This document shows positions 36,818-46,597 of a stretch of 64,000 nucleotides of DNA, piece by piece. The stretch's first letter is position 1, and each line of letters opens with the position of its first letter. A program made the position numbers and the translations under genes. Location: positions 50,993 to 114,992 of the forward strand of contig JAJCXO010000112.1 of NCBI GenBank assembly GCA_029263395.1, in the 5' to 3' direction. This DNA is from Acidobacteriota bacterium. Its GTDB lineage: Bacteria; Acidobacteriota; Thermoanaerobaculia; Multivoradales; J023. A model generated the notes under the pieces. That model was given only the letters and a program-made list of their open reading frames with translations. It was not told the DNA's origin and searched no databases.

Positions 36818-37031
36818 CTCCGACTCGAGGGCAGTCTTGAAAGTGACCTCAACTTGAACCCTGAAGCGCGTGCCAAGGGCTGCAAGATCGCCATCGAAAC
36901 TCCCCATTCATCTTGCAAGGGCTTCTCGAGCGGGTGGTGGGTGATCGCTGGACCGCCACCCGCTCCCGGACCTCACAGCCAATTCGGACTACTAGACAGC
37001 TCGGCCGACTGCAACCGAGCGGTGTGCACAG

Positions 37032-37112
37032 GCTGCTCAAACGAGGCGCTTCCGCACCCGGGTGTTGACGAGTTGCTCAAACGAACAACGTCTTCGCACC
37101 CAGACTTAGAGA
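37032..37112. repeat. Two imperfect ~41-bp tandem units
   Basis: Two adjacent segments share TGCTCAAACGA near their start and TCGCACCC or CCGCACCC in the middle (from about 37033 and 37074). They lie between the TIM-barrel gene and the convergent nucleotidyltransferase gene and extend slightly past its stop. No function is evident. Confidence 0.4.
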
Positions 37113-38176
37113 AATTGACCAAGGGTGCTTTTGGTACACATTTTGGGGCTTCGGCAGGTGAGGTCAGCAGCTCCACCGTCACGATCAGCGGCGACCGATA
37201 GAACGTAAGTCCCCGCCTCACCTCGTTTCTGACGGGCACCCAACGTGTCGGCTCGCGGACTCGCCGCGATTGCCAGACGATATTGTTGGACCCGCTCCGG
37301 CGTCCCGAGGTCGCACCAACCGCACGGCAGGACCGTCAGCACATCTAGAGAATCGACCGCTGGCGTCAGCAGATCATGGGAGAAGTCGCAGCTCGGCAAT
37401 GTGGCGTAGAGCGCAGAGAGTGAGCCGGACTTGCCCTCGTTACGGTAGTGCGAGAAAGCTGCCCACAGCTCCGGCACAGTGCGCTGATATAAAGCGAGCA
37501 GCGCCATCATGTCTGCGACCAGCATGAAACTGCTGATCAGAGCCCCTTGACCGAGCAGGCGACGGGCTGCCCGGTAGGTGGGTTTTTCGACAAAGCCTCG
37601 GATCGCCCGCAGCGGCGCACTGCTGGCGACTGGCGTGATCCAGCCATAACCCGCATCCGCGACCTTCCCAGGCATGCCGAGCAACACCAACCGCTCCGGT
37701 CGAGCCTCGACTGCTGCAAACGCCTCCTCCAATGCAGTCAACAAGGTCCACTCGTCCATGACCCCATGATCCGACGGCAGAATCGCAACTCTGGCATTCG
37801 GATCGTGATCAGCAATATGCAGAAGGGGCAGGAGGATGCCTGCCGCCGTGCCACAGTTACGCGGTTGCGCCACGATGTTCTCCGGCAGGAGCGCCCTTTG
37901 CAGCATTGGCGACCACCATTGGCGATGCTGCTCGGCGACCACCGCTGCAATCCGCTCGAGCGGAACCAACCGGCCAGCGCGAGTCAGCGTCCGCTCGAGC
38001 ATGGTGGTATCGCCATCCGGCGACCAAAACTGCTTGGGCACCGGCCTGCCCGACGCGCTGCAGGCGATCGAGCGCAACCGTTGTCCGTCGCCGGCCGCCA
38101 GCACAACGGCCCAACGGCGGGCATGTAGTGGCAGGGAAAGCTCCCCACCGCGGGGCAAGTCTTTAGGTTTGGTCAT
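37106..38176 (-). CDS. Mannose-1-phosphate guanylyltransferase-like nucleotidyltransferase
   Basis: The 356-residue protein has the nucleotidyltransferase signature WAVVLAAGDGQRLRS followed by PKQFW (binding GTP or another NTP). It also has VAQPRNCGTAAGILLPLL, VAILPSDHGVMD (metal-binding Asp) and GYGWITPV and GFVEKP (sugar site). The family makes GDP-mannose or similar sugar nucleotides. The usual WNSG/S segment reads ISSFM, and there is no C-terminal isomerase domain. The start at 38176 has GGAG 8 bases upstream. It is transcribed against the stress genes on both sides. Confidence 0.8.
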   Translation of the reverse strand: MTKPKDLPRGGELSLPLHARRWAVVLAAGDGQRLRSIACSASGRPVPKQFWSPDGDTTMLERTLTRAGRLVPLERIAAVVAEQHRQWWSPMLQRALLPENIVAQPRNCGTAAGILLPLLHIADHDPNARVAILPSDHGVMDEWTLLTALEEAFAAVEARPERLVLLGMPGKVADAGYGWITPVASSAPLRAIRGFVEKPTYRAARRLLGQGALISSFMLVADMMALLALYQRTVPELWAAFSHYRNEGKSGSLSALYATLPSCDFSHDLLTPAVDSLDVLTVLPCGWCDLGTPERVQQYRLAIAASPRADTLGARQKRGEAGTYVLSVAADRDGGAADLTCRSPKMCTKSTLGQFL

Positions 38177-38433
38177 CACGTATCTCCAGGCTGATTCGTC
38201 GGGCCTTCTAAGATACGACTTCTTCAACATGTAAGAAACGCCCTACAAGGTGGCGAGCGGGCACGCCTCGGAGCGGGCTTTCTCTCACTGTTGCCGAGGT
38301 GCCCCAGCTTCCAGGGTAGTGGGTTCGCCAGCCTCAGGCGCGCTCGACAAGGATGATGGGCACATTCATACTGGGCAGTCTCCTCGACGGCTCATCCGCC
38401 TTGGACCGATGGCAATATAGGAACTCTTGAACT

Positions 38434-40308
38434 ATGCAAAAAGCCAACTGGCAGGAACGTTTCGCCGACAAGGTTGTCACTGCCGAACGCGCCGCCGCCG
38501 TCGTCTCCACCGGCCACCGGGTTTTTGTTGGTTCGGGGGCCGGTGAGCCTCAGACCCTAGTCGAAGCCCTGTCGGCCAAAGAGGGGCTCAACGATACGGA
38601 GATCATCCACCTCCTGACCCTCGGCGTCGCTACCTATACCGAGCCGCGGCTCGGTAACCGCTTTCGCCACAACGCCTATTTCATCGGCCCGAATGTTCGG
38701 CAAGCGGTGAACGAGGGACGTGCGGACTACACACCCATCTTTCTCTCCGAGATCCCCCGTCTCTTCCGTTCGGGACGGGTTGTGATCAATGTCGCAATGA
38801 TCGAGGTCAGTCCTCCCGATGACCATGGCTACTGCAGCTTTGGCGTGTCTACCGACATCGTCAAGGCCGCCGCCGAGTCGGCCCATATAGTGGTCGCGGA
38901 GGTCAACGAACAGATGCCGAGGGCGCTCGGAGACTGCTTCATCCACGCCCGCGATATTCATTTTATGGTACCGAGCAACCGCCCGATCCTCGAGGCGGTT
39001 CAAGGCGAGCCGGACGAGCTGGCCAGGAAAATTGCACGCCATATCGCCAACCTGGTGGTCGACGGCGCGACCCTACAGCTCGGTATCGGCACCATCCCGG
39101 ATGCGGTCCTTCACTACCTGAACGACTTCAAGAACTTGGGCGTACATACTGAGATGTTCTCGGATGGCATCATCCCGTTGGTTGAACGGGGGATCATCGA
39201 CAACTCACGGAAGACTCTACACCGTGGCAAAATTATCTCTAGCTTCGTAATAGGCTCACGGAAGCTCTATGACTTTATCGACAACAATCCGTTGGTCGAA
39301 TTCCACCCAACCGAATACGTCAACGATCCCTTCATCATCGCGCAGAACGACAAGATGATCTCGATCAACTCGGCGATTGAGGTCGATCTGACCGGCCAAG
39401 TCTGCTCCGATTCCCTGGGCACGATGTTCTACAGCGGGATCGGCGGGCAGGTGGACTTCGTCCGCGGCACGGCCAGGTCCAAAGGCGGACGGCCGATCAT
39501 TGCACTGCCCTCCACGGCCGACAACGGCACCATCTCGCGCATCGTCCCGACCCTGAAACCGGGCGCCGGAGTTGTGACGAGCCGCGGCGACGTCCACTAC
39601 GTGGTCACCGAGTACGGGTCCGCCTACCTCCACGGCAAAAGTGTCCGCGAGCGAGCTATGGCACTGATCAATGTTGCCCATCCAAGGTTCAGGCCGTGGT
39701 TGATGGCGGAGGCTAAAAACCGGAAGGTGGTCTACGTCGACCAGATCGAGATGTCGATCCGTCCGTCGGTCTACCCGGAAGAGCTGGAGCGATGGCTGGA
39801 GCTCAAGGACACCTCCCGTGTCTTTCTGCGCCCCTTGAAACTCACCGACGAGCCGCTGATCCGGGATCTGTTCTACCAACTCTCGCCGGAATCGATCCAA
39901 TACCGTTTTTTCCAGATGCTCAAGGCGCTACCGCACAAGAAGCTCCAGGAGTTCCTGCGCGTCGACTACGAGGCCGACATGGCCCTGGTGGTGTTGACCA
40001 ACTCGACCGACGAAGATGCCCGATTGATCGCCATCGCCCATTATCTGAAGGATCCCCGCAGCAATTTTGCGGAGGCTGCATTCCTGGTCCGCGACGACTG
40101 GCAAGGCAAGGGAGTAGGGACCCAGCTGATGAAGGGGCTGGTCGAAGCCGCCCAGCGCCAACGCATCGCCGGCTTCACAGCCGACGTCTTGGCCAACAAC
40201 AAGAGCATGTTACGGGTCTTCCACCAACACGGCCTGCCGGTAGAGAGCCGGCTCGAGGGTAATGTCTACTCCCTCAAGATTCCGTTTGCCCAGCGCGACG
40301 TGGGCTAG
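38434..40308 (+). CDS. Acyl-CoA hydrolase/CoA-transferase fused to GNAT acetyltransferase
   Basis: A 624-residue protein. Residues ~1-440 form a two-subdomain acetyl-CoA hydrolase/4-hydroxybutyrate CoA-transferase fold (STGHRVFVGSGAGEPQTL; QLGIGTIPDAVL; HTEMFSDGIIPLVERG; SINSAIEVDLTGQVCSDS; TEYGSAYLHGKSVRERA). Residues ~450-615 are a GNAT domain with the acetyl-CoA loop RDDWQGKGVGTQLM. This fusion is recurrent in bacteria near universal stress proteins, where the GNAT part may acetylate lysines in response to acyl-CoA levels. The last 35 bases overlap the converging ATPase gene. Confidence 0.88.
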   Translation: MQKANWQERFADKVVTAERAAAVVSTGHRVFVGSGAGEPQTLVEALSAKEGLNDTEIIHLLTLGVATYTEPRLGNRFRHNAYFIGPNVRQAVNEGRADYTPIFLSEIPRLFRSGRVVINVAMIEVSPPDDHGYCSFGVSTDIVKAAAESAHIVVAEVNEQMPRALGDCFIHARDIHFMVPSNRPILEAVQGEPDELARKIARHIANLVVDGATLQLGIGTIPDAVLHYLNDFKNLGVHTEMFSDGIIPLVERGIIDNSRKTLHRGKIISSFVIGSRKLYDFIDNNPLVEFHPTEYVNDPFIIAQNDKMISINSAIEVDLTGQVCSDSLGTMFYSGIGGQVDFVRGTARSKGGRPIIALPSTADNGTISRIVPTLKPGAGVVTSRGDVHYVVTEYGSAYLHGKSVRERAMALINVAHPRFRPWLMAEAKNRKVVYVDQIEMSIRPSVYPEELERWLELKDTSRVFLRPLKLTDEPLIRDLFYQLSPESIQYRFFQMLKALPHKKLQEFLRVDYEADMALVVLTNSTDEDARLIAIAHYLKDPRSNFAEAAFLVRDDWQGKGVGTQLMKGLVEAAQRQRIAGFTADVLANNKSMLRVFHQHGLPVESRLEGNVYSLKIPFAQRDVG

Positions 40309-43099
40309 CGCTCCGGCGCCACCACTTCTGCGCTTCTATCGCTAGCAGGGTAATGGTGCTGAGCCCCAGGCACAGCACCAAGTCGCGGGCAGCGAGGGGG
40401 CGGGTGCCGAGGGTGGTCTGGAGGAACGGCACATAGAGCGCCGCCATTTGCAGGCCAAAGGTGAGGCCAACGGCGGCCAACAGTGACGGGTTGCCAAACC
40501 CGTGACGACTGAAGAGAGGTTCTCGATTCGCCCGCAAGGCCAAGGCATTACCCATCTGAGATAGGGTAAGAATGGTGAAGATCACCGTCTGCCAGTCTTC
40601 ATGGCTCGGAGTCTCCGCATGCCAGTAGAAGCCGCCCGCGACCACGGTCACCACCGCGCCGAGCAACCCTATCCATACGATGTCGCGGCCCAAGCCACGA
40701 TCAAAGATACCCTCGTTCGGCGGGTTTGGGGCGCGCCGCATGGTGTCGGTCTCCGACGGCTCGACGCTCAACGCCAAGCCGGGAAGGCCATCGGTCACCA
40801 GGTTGATCCACAGAATCTGGAGCGGCAGCAGCGGCAAGGGCATGCCGAGGAAAGGCCCTAGGAGCATGACCCCGATCTCGGCCGCGTTACTCGCCAGGGT
40901 GTACTTGATGAACTTGCGAATGTTGTCGTAGGCGGTCCGGCCCTCCTCGACCGCATCGACGATGGTCGCGAAGCGATCGTCCAGCAATACCATCTCGGCC
41001 GCTTCCTTGGCGACGTCTGTGCCGGTGATCCCCATCGCCAAACCAATGTCCGCCTGGCGCAAGGCAGGCGCATCGTTGACCCCATCACCGGTCATCGCCA
41101 CGATATGACCACGGGCCTGCAATGCACGTACGATACGCAGTTTGTGCTCGGGCGCCACCCGGGCAAAAACCGCCACTTCGTCGACCTTGGCTGCCAACTC
41201 TTGATCTGTCAGGTGCTCCAGCTCGGTGCCAGTAGCCAACCCCGCGCTATCAGTGATTCCGAGCTGGTGGGCAATAGCGAGGGCGGTCACTGGGTGATCG
41301 CCGGTGATCATGACCGGTCGAATACCGGCGCTGCGGCAACGATCAACCGCCCTGCGAGCACCCTTCCTCAGAGGATCGCGCAGACCCGCCATACCGACGA
41401 AGATCAACTCCTGTTCGAGGTCGGCGACCGAGTCCCCCGTTGGCGCCGCCACTGCCCGAAAGCCGAAGCCGAGCACCCGCATACCGTCTGTCGCCAGTCG
41501 ATCGTGGGCGGCTTCTAAACGCGCTTGCCAGGCGGCGTCGAGAGGCACGGCCCGATCTCCGACCCAGATACGATCTGCGACCGCCAACAACGCATCCGCA
41601 CCACCCTTGCTCAGCGCCACGTGGCCTTGACCGGCGACGGCACCCAACCAGAGGCTGTCGACACCCTCGGAGTCGACGCGGTGGACGGTGGTCATCCGCT
41701 TGCGTTCGGCGTCGAAGGGAGCCTCGGCCACCCGCGGCATCCGCTGCTCGAGAGCTGCCTTGTCGAGCCCGTAGCGGGCTGCCCCCACCACCAATGCCAC
41801 TTCGGTCGGATCACCGAGGAACGATTCGTCCGACTCTCGCAAAGCCTTGCCGGCGGCATCTTTGCTGAAGCTGGCGTCGTTACCCAAGGTTGCATCGTTA
41901 CCCAGGGTTGCATCATTACCCAGGGTTGCATCATTACAGAGTGTTGCAATGTCGAACAGAAGCTGGACCGACGGTTCGGCCAGCGTCTTCGACGCGATGT
42001 CATCGTCGCTCAAATCGACCCGGCCGGCAGCCGTTTCGAGTGCCGTCATGGTCATCTGATTGCGTGTCAGTGTGCCGGTCTTGTCGCTGCAGATCACTGT
42101 CACGGAGCCCAGGGTCTCAACCGCCGGCAAACGCCGGATCAACGCTCGTCGCGCCAGCATCCGGCGGGACCCGAGGGCCAGCACCACAGTCGCCACCGCT
42201 GGCAAGCCCTCCGGCACCGCCGCCACCGCCAAGCTGAGCGCGGTCATGAAGAGCAGCTGCAAAGCCTCGCCGCGCAGCCAACCCAACAGCACCACCAGCG
42301 CGACGATAGCCAGGGCCGCCAGCGCCAAGCTTCGACTGAAACCTGCCAGGCGACGCTGCAGAGGTGTCGGCTCGCGCTCGACCTGCTGGAGAAGGCCAGC
42401 GATGTTGCCGAGTTCGGTCGTCATGCCCGTCGCCGTCACCACCGCCAGGCCATGGCCGTGGGTCACAGCGGTGCCGACAAATACCATGTTGGCTCGGTCG
42501 CCAAGCGGCAGCTCGCCTACCGGCAACGCAGCAGGATCCTTGCTGACCGCCTCGGACTCGCCAGTGAGCGCCGACTCCAGGACCTGCAGATCGGCCGTCT
42601 CGATCAGACGAGCATCCGCTGGCACACGATCTCCGGTCTCGAGGACAATGACGTCACCACGGACCAGGTCGCGGGCTGGCGTCAACGCCAGTCTCCCGTC
42701 GCGCCGCACCTTGGCCGAGGGTACCTCGAGCTGGCGCAACGCCGCCATCGCCCCCTCGGCCCGGTAGTCCTGGGTCAGGCCGAGGATCGCATTGAGAACG
42801 ACGATGATCATAATAGCGGTAGCGTCTCGCGGCTCGCCCAAGAACCATGAGACGGCCGAGGCCAAAACCAGCAACGTCACCAGTGGGCTGCGAAACTGGT
42901 CCCAAAGAATCGCGGCGAGGCTACGTCCCGGCACTTCGACCAGGTCATTCGGGCCCTCCCTCGCCTGTCGTGCCGAGACCTCGGCTGGTGACAAACCAGC
43001 GTCGAGATTGGTCACCAGTCGCCGCAGCACCTCGGCCAATTCCAGCCGGTGCCAGGCCGTCACCACGCCATCTTGTTGCAGGCTGTTCACGACATGCAT
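40274..43099 (-). CDS. P2-type Ca/Mn cation-transporting ATPase with LGNDAT repeats
   Basis: The 941-residue pump has the A-domain TGES (~179-182), helix 4 VPEGLP (~296-301), the phosphorylation site CSDKTGTLT (Asp ~339), [11 protein letters not shown] and the helix 6 motif [10 protein letters not shown]. These are typical of Ca2+ or Mn2+ pumps of the SERCA type. In the nucleotide-binding domain the conserved segment LCNDA is extended into a run of NDATLG hexads (~388-412) coded by four 18-bp tandem units. The ATG lies 11 bases from a GTTTAC-N5-GTAAAC dyad and has no strong ribosome binding site. Confidence 0.9.
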   Translation of the reverse strand: MHVVNSLQQDGVVTAWHRLELAEVLRRLVTNLDAGLSPAEVSARQAREGPNDLVEVPGRSLAAILWDQFRSPLVTLLVLASAVSWFLGEPRDATAIMIIVVLNAILGLTQDYRAEGAMAALRQLEVPSAKVRRDGRLALTPARDLVRGDVIVLETGDRVPADARLIETADLQVLESALTGESEAVSKDPAALPVGELPLGDRANMVFVGTAVTHGHGLAVVTATGMTTELGNIAGLLQQVEREPTPLQRRLAGFSRSLALAALAIVALVVLLGWLRGEALQLLFMTALSLAVAAVPEGLPAVATVVLALGSRRMLARRALIRRLPAVETLGSVTVICSDKTGTLTRNQMTMTALETAAGRVDLSDDDIASKTLAEPSVQLLFDIATLCNDATLGNDATLGNDATLGNDASFSKDAAGKALRESDESFLGDPTEVALVVGAARYGLDKAALEQRMPRVAEAPFDAERKRMTTVHRVDSEGVDSLWLGAVAGQGHVALSKGGADALLAVADRIWVGDRAVPLDAAWQARLEAAHDRLATDGMRVLGFGFRAVAAPTGDSVADLEQELIFVGMAGLRDPLRKGARRAVDRCRSAGIRPVMITGDHPVTALAIAHQLGITDSAGLATGTELEHLTDQELAAKVDEVAVFARVAPEHKLRIVRALQARGHIVAMTGDGVNDAPALRQADIGLAMGITGTDVAKEAAEMVLLDDRFATIVDAVEEGRTAYDNIRKFIKYTLASNAAEIGVMLLGPFLGMPLPLLPLQILWINLVTDGLPGLALSVEPSETDTMRRAPNPPNEGIFDRGLGRDIVWIGLLGAVVTVVAGGFYWHAETPSHEDWQTVIFTILTLSQMGNALALRANREPLFSRHGFGNPSLLAAVGLTFGLQMAALYVPFLQTTLGTRPLAARDLVLCLGLSTITLLAIEAQKWWRRSASPRRAGQTES
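41878..41949 (-). repeat. Four 18-bp in-frame tandem units inside the ATPase gene
   Basis: Units of the type CGTTACCCAGGGTTGCAT occur at 41878, 41896, 41914 and (diverged) 41932. They encode repeats of the conserved CNDATL segment of the nucleotide-binding domain without breaking the frame. Confidence 0.9.
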
Positions 43100-43109
43100 G
43101 ATTTCAACA

Positions 43110-43126
43110 GTTTACCGTCCGTAAAC
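43110..43126. promoter_or_regulatory. Perfect dyad upstream of the ATPase gene
   Basis: GTTTAC-CGTCC-GTAAAC is a perfect 6-bp inverted repeat immediately upstream of the ATPase start codon (43099, minus strand). A repressor site or translation-control hairpin is possible. Confidence 0.45.
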
Positions 43127-43170
43127 CACCTCGACAGATGGGCGACACCGATCTCGCGATCATTCTCGGA

Positions 43171-44157
43171 TCAATCGCGAGCGACAATCCGAGCTCCTAT
43201 GTGGATGCGATCACTCGGATGGGAGATCACCCTATCCCCGACGTGCAGTCCGTCGACAATCTCACCAACCAAACGATTGCGACGCCCTATCCGGACATGG
43301 CGAAGCTCGGCGCGCCTCCGTTGTTCGACGAACACCGCCCAATCCCGACCGTCTCTGAACAGAGCCGTAAGCGGAACGGTCAAGGCATAGTCACTCTCCC
43401 ACATGACAATGCGGGCCTCAACCTGGTAACCGTGACCAAGCCGTTGCCACAGCTCCCGCCGACTGGTGATGTCGATGATCACGTTGACTCTCTGCTCCTC
43501 GATGCCGAGCGCCGAAATTTTGGTATAACCGAACGGCTCGATACGCTGCACCCTACCCTCGATCGACTCGCTCCCACCCCAGCGCTCGATCAAGACCCGC
43601 TGACCAGGTTCAACCCTGACCGCATCGATCGACAGCAGATCCACCACAATCTCGAGCTGGGTCGGATCGCCTATTTGCAACAGCGGCTCGCCTGCCGTGA
43701 CCACCCGCTCACCCGGATCGTGGGCCTCGGCGAACGGCTCGTTGAGGATGACCTCATGGTATCGGTCCGGGTCGGGTAAGCGCCCGGACCGAAGCACCAA
43801 ACGGTTGAGCATCGGTTGCGTGCCGCTGGGAAGTGACACCAGTTGGCCGATAACCGGCTCGTCGAATCTTGCGATGTCGAGGGGGGCGAAACGAACGATT
43901 CGGGGCTCGACCACTTGCACCCCGGGCAAGGTCTCGATCCGTTCGATCAGATGCAGTGGCGCGCGCTCGAGATGGGCAAAAACATCGGCCATCCGAAACC
44001 GCTCGTAATAGGCATTCGCGCTTTCGTAAAGCGCCTCCAGGGTCGACAGCGACATGACCAGCACCGCAACTCCGGCGGCTACAATCGTTGCGATAGCGAC
44101 GACTTGCCCACGCAGGCGCCATAGGTCGCGAACCAATTTACGGTCAAGAACACGCAT
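43171..44157 (-). CDS. Chimera of truncated FtsX/MacB-type permease and HlyD adaptor C-terminus
   Basis: The 328-residue frame starts as an ABC permease of the FtsX/MacB class: MRVLDRKLVRDLWRLRGQVVAIA, one transmembrane helix, then the periplasmic core domain up to VILNEPFAEAH (~residue 145). It then switches abruptly to the second half of a HlyD-type adaptor (GERVVTAGEPLLQIGDPTQLEIVVDLLS...VLIERWGG...LGIEEQRVNVIID...VGDRVISHPSD). In related loci the permease, an ATPase and a HlyD adaptor are separate genes. A deletion that removed most of the permease, the ATPase and the adaptor N-terminus would give this product. It has no partner ATPase and is probably non-functional or repurposed. Confidence 0.75.
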   Translation of the reverse strand: MRVLDRKLVRDLWRLRGQVVAIATIVAAGVAVLVMSLSTLEALYESANAYYERFRMADVFAHLERAPLHLIERIETLPGVQVVEPRIVRFAPLDIARFDEPVIGQLVSLPSGTQPMLNRLVLRSGRLPDPDRYHEVILNEPFAEAHDPGERVVTAGEPLLQIGDPTQLEIVVDLLSIDAVRVEPGQRVLIERWGGSESIEGRVQRIEPFGYTKISALGIEEQRVNVIIDITSRRELWQRLGHGYQVEARIVMWESDYALTVPLTALFRDGRDWAVFVEQRRRAELRHVRIGRRNRLVGEIVDGLHVGDRVISHPSDRIHIGARIVARD

Positions 44158-44314
44158 GTCACAACTCAGCCTCGGATCCAGAGCCGCGAAGTCAACCTCG
44201 ACAAGCGTGACGCAATTGGGCCTGGCTGGCGACAACTGAGCGGGTGGCCTCGGGCAACGCGGTAGGGTGGGGAGCCCGCCTTGTGGTGGATTCATCGGTG
44301 AGGCTCGCCACGGT

Positions 44315-46087
44315 TCACTGACGCAGTGGCCAGAACCATGGCACCAGGACCAGCAAGAGAACCGTCACAACCGCCGTCAAAGGCAAGCCGACTTTGACAA
44401 AATCGCGAAACCGATATTTGCCCGGACCGTAAACGAGGAGGCAGGCAGGCTCGAACGGAGCAATGAACGAGAGCGAGGCCGCCAGGGTAACCAACATGGC
44501 GAGGGACCTGGGGTCGACACCGATCTGATCGGCGGTTGCGACCGCCACCGGCAAGACGACCAAAGCGGCGGCGGCATTGGAGAGCGGTTGCGTCAGCAGC
44601 AAAGTTATGATGATAAACGTTGCGAGGATCGCGTAGGTCCCCAGCGGTTGAACCAACGCGACAATTGTCGAAGCCATCAAGTCGGCACCCCCAGTCTCTT
44701 GCAGCGCAACGCCGAACGACATCATGCCGGCGATCAGCACCAGCAAGCGCCACTCGACAAGGCGGTAGACCTCCGAGGCTGGAACGCACCCCGCCAGCAC
44801 CACTGTCAGCGCAGCAGAGAGCAGTGCGAAGGACAACGGCAACACCCCTGCCGTGCCAAGAATGATCGCCAGTCCCAGCGCTCCGAGCGCGATTGTGCCT
44901 CGTCTCCTGGCAAAGGGCACCCGGGCGATTTCACCCAACAACCATAGCTCACGATTACGTTCGAGCGCTGCCAAACGCTCCTGTGGTCCCTGCAAGAGGA
45001 GCACGTCAGCCGCTTCGAGGGGCAAATCTCGAACTTGAACCGGGTAGGCGTGACCACGGCGGTAGATTGCAATCAACAGCAGCCCGAAAGTCTGCCGGAA
45101 GCGCAGGTCTCGCACGGTCTTGCCAACCAGGCTGGACTGCGGAAGGACGATCGCCTCGCCGAGTCGAAAATCGCCTGCGACCAAATCCTCACCCCTCGAC
45201 GACGCCGTCGCCTCCAACCGCAGACCCTGCTGCTCCTCCGCCGCCAGCAGGGAACCGGGGCTCGCTTGCACAATCAGAATATCGGCCGCCGCCAGCCGCA
45301 GATGTGGCCCCGGAAACAGCCGCTTCGCGTTGCGCATCACCGACAGCACCGCAATGCCGAGATTCGCCAGCGGCGTCTCGCTCAACCTCGCGCCGGCGAG
45401 CGAAGAGCCCTCCGGAATGACGATCTCTGAAAGGTATTCGTCGATCTCGTATTCCTCGGTCAGCGATACCGGCGCCACATCGGGGATGAGCTTGCGGCCG
45501 ACGAGCAACATGTAGGTGATCCCGGAGACCACCAGAATCAGTCCGACAAACGAGAACTCGAAGAGCGAGATAGGCTTCAACCCCAGCTGTTGGAACAACC
45601 CATTGGCTGCCAGGTTGGTGGAGGTGCCGATCAGCGTGCAGGTTCCACCCAACATCGAGGCGTAGGCGAGCGGCATCAACAGGCGCCTCGCGCTCACCCG
45701 CGCCTTGCGCGCTAGTTCTAACGTGGCGGGCATCAGCACCGCTGTCGCGTTGGTATTGCTGATGACGGCCGAAGCGGCGGCTGAGAGGGCCATCACCGAG
45801 ACCAGGATTCGTGCTTCGGAGTGGCCTGCCAGGCGATGCAGCGCCTGTCCGAGCCAGCCCAAGGCGCCGGTGCGGACCAACGCCCCGGCGAGGACAAAAA
45901 TCGACGCCAGGACAAAAACGACCTCGCTGCCGAAGCTCGCCAGCGCCTGGGTCGGCGTCAAGATCCCGGCCGCTACCAGAGTCACGACCAAGACCAAGGC
46001 GACGATATCGATCGGCAGCCATTCCAGGGTAAAGGTCGCCATCGCCGCGATCAGCAAGGCAAACAACAGCAGGATCTCGAAAGACAT
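44315..46087 (-). CDS. SLC13/DASS-type permease with two RCK_C (TrkA-C) domains
   Basis: The 590-residue protein has two membrane halves of the DASS family, with signatures SNTNATAVLMP (helix hairpin, first half) and LTQPLSNAAAALVVLP (second half). The central cytosolic insert contains two RCK_C domains (~205-290 and ~295-375). Family members carry dicarboxylates, sulfate or other anions with sodium; the RCK_C domains suggest gating by a small ligand. The substrate is unknown, but the sulfur-gene neighbourhood makes an oxidised sulfur anion plausible. It lies upstream of the chimeric gene on the same strand. Confidence 0.88.
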   Translation of the reverse strand: MSFEILLLFALLIAAMATFTLEWLPIDIVALVLVVTLVAAGILTPTQALASFGSEVVFVLASIFVLAGALVRTGALGWLGQALHRLAGHSEARILVSVMALSAAASAVISNTNATAVLMPATLELARKARVSARRLLMPLAYASMLGGTCTLIGTSTNLAANGLFQQLGLKPISLFEFSFVGLILVVSGITYMLLVGRKLIPDVAPVSLTEEYEIDEYLSEIVIPEGSSLAGARLSETPLANLGIAVLSVMRNAKRLFPGPHLRLAAADILIVQASPGSLLAAEEQQGLRLEATASSRGEDLVAGDFRLGEAIVLPQSSLVGKTVRDLRFRQTFGLLLIAIYRRGHAYPVQVRDLPLEAADVLLLQGPQERLAALERNRELWLLGEIARVPFARRRGTIALGALGLAIILGTAGVLPLSFALLSAALTVVLAGCVPASEVYRLVEWRLLVLIAGMMSFGVALQETGGADLMASTIVALVQPLGTYAILATFIIITLLLTQPLSNAAAALVVLPVAVATADQIGVDPRSLAMLVTLAASLSFIAPFEPACLLVYGPGKYRFRDFVKVGLPLTAVVTVLLLVLVPWFWPLRQ

Positions 46088-46209
46088 ACCGAAATAGCCT
46101 ACCCGAAATGCCTGGTCCGTCGCTGCTGCCCAAAAGTGTTGCGATGCACCTACCTGAGCGGGTATTGGAGCGATTTACCGCCCAATTACACATCACCTAT
46201 GAACCCGTG

Positions 46210-46503
46210 GCGTTGATCCTGGTCTCCCCACCGTCCTGAGACCGCGATTGAGCGTTGATCCTGGTCTCCTCACCGTCCCGAAACCGCGATTGAGCGTTGA
46301 TCCTGGTCTCCTCACCGTCCCGAAACCGCGATTGAGCGTTGATCCTGGTCTCTTCACCGTCCCGAGACCGCGATTGAGCGTTGATCCTGGTCTCTTCACT
46401 GTCCCGAGACCCAAATCAACGCTCGACCCTGGTTTTCTGGAGGTTTCGAAACCTGGATTGACGATAAAACGGGGTCTCCTGACCATAGGGACACCTGATC
46501 GAC
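46210..46503. repeat. Tandem array of seven 42-bp units with internal hairpin
   Basis: Five near-identical units begin at 46210, 46252, 46294, 46336 and 46378 (each starting GCGTTGATCCTGG). Two diverged units follow at 46420 and 46462. Each contains GGTCTC-N11-GAGACC or a variant. Unit 6 keeps pairing with GGTTT/AAACC. Units abut without spacers. The array fills most of the 510-base gap between the SLC13 gene (start 46087) and the small membrane protein gene (end 46598). The rest of the gap holds nothing I recognise. Confidence 0.92.
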
Positions 46504-46597
46504 TCTAAAACGGCCAAACTGTCCAGGTTCTCTGCTAAGTCAAGAATTGTGTGGGACTCCGCCGACAGAGACCATGACGCCACCGCCCGTTGACTCT

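Noticed and set aside
36854..37201. 115-codon open frame after the TIM-barrel gene
   Set aside because: No ribosome binding site, low-complexity composition, and it overlaps the end of the converging nucleotidyltransferase gene.
46210..46503. CRISPR array
   Set aside because: Units are contiguous without unique spacers, and no cas genes are near.
46193..46508. Overlapping repeat-rich open frames on both strands (46193-46486 minus, 46248-46508 plus), each giving 14-residue repeats
   Set aside because: The frames follow from a 42-bp unit being a multiple of three. They have no ribosome binding site, and both strands are open equally.
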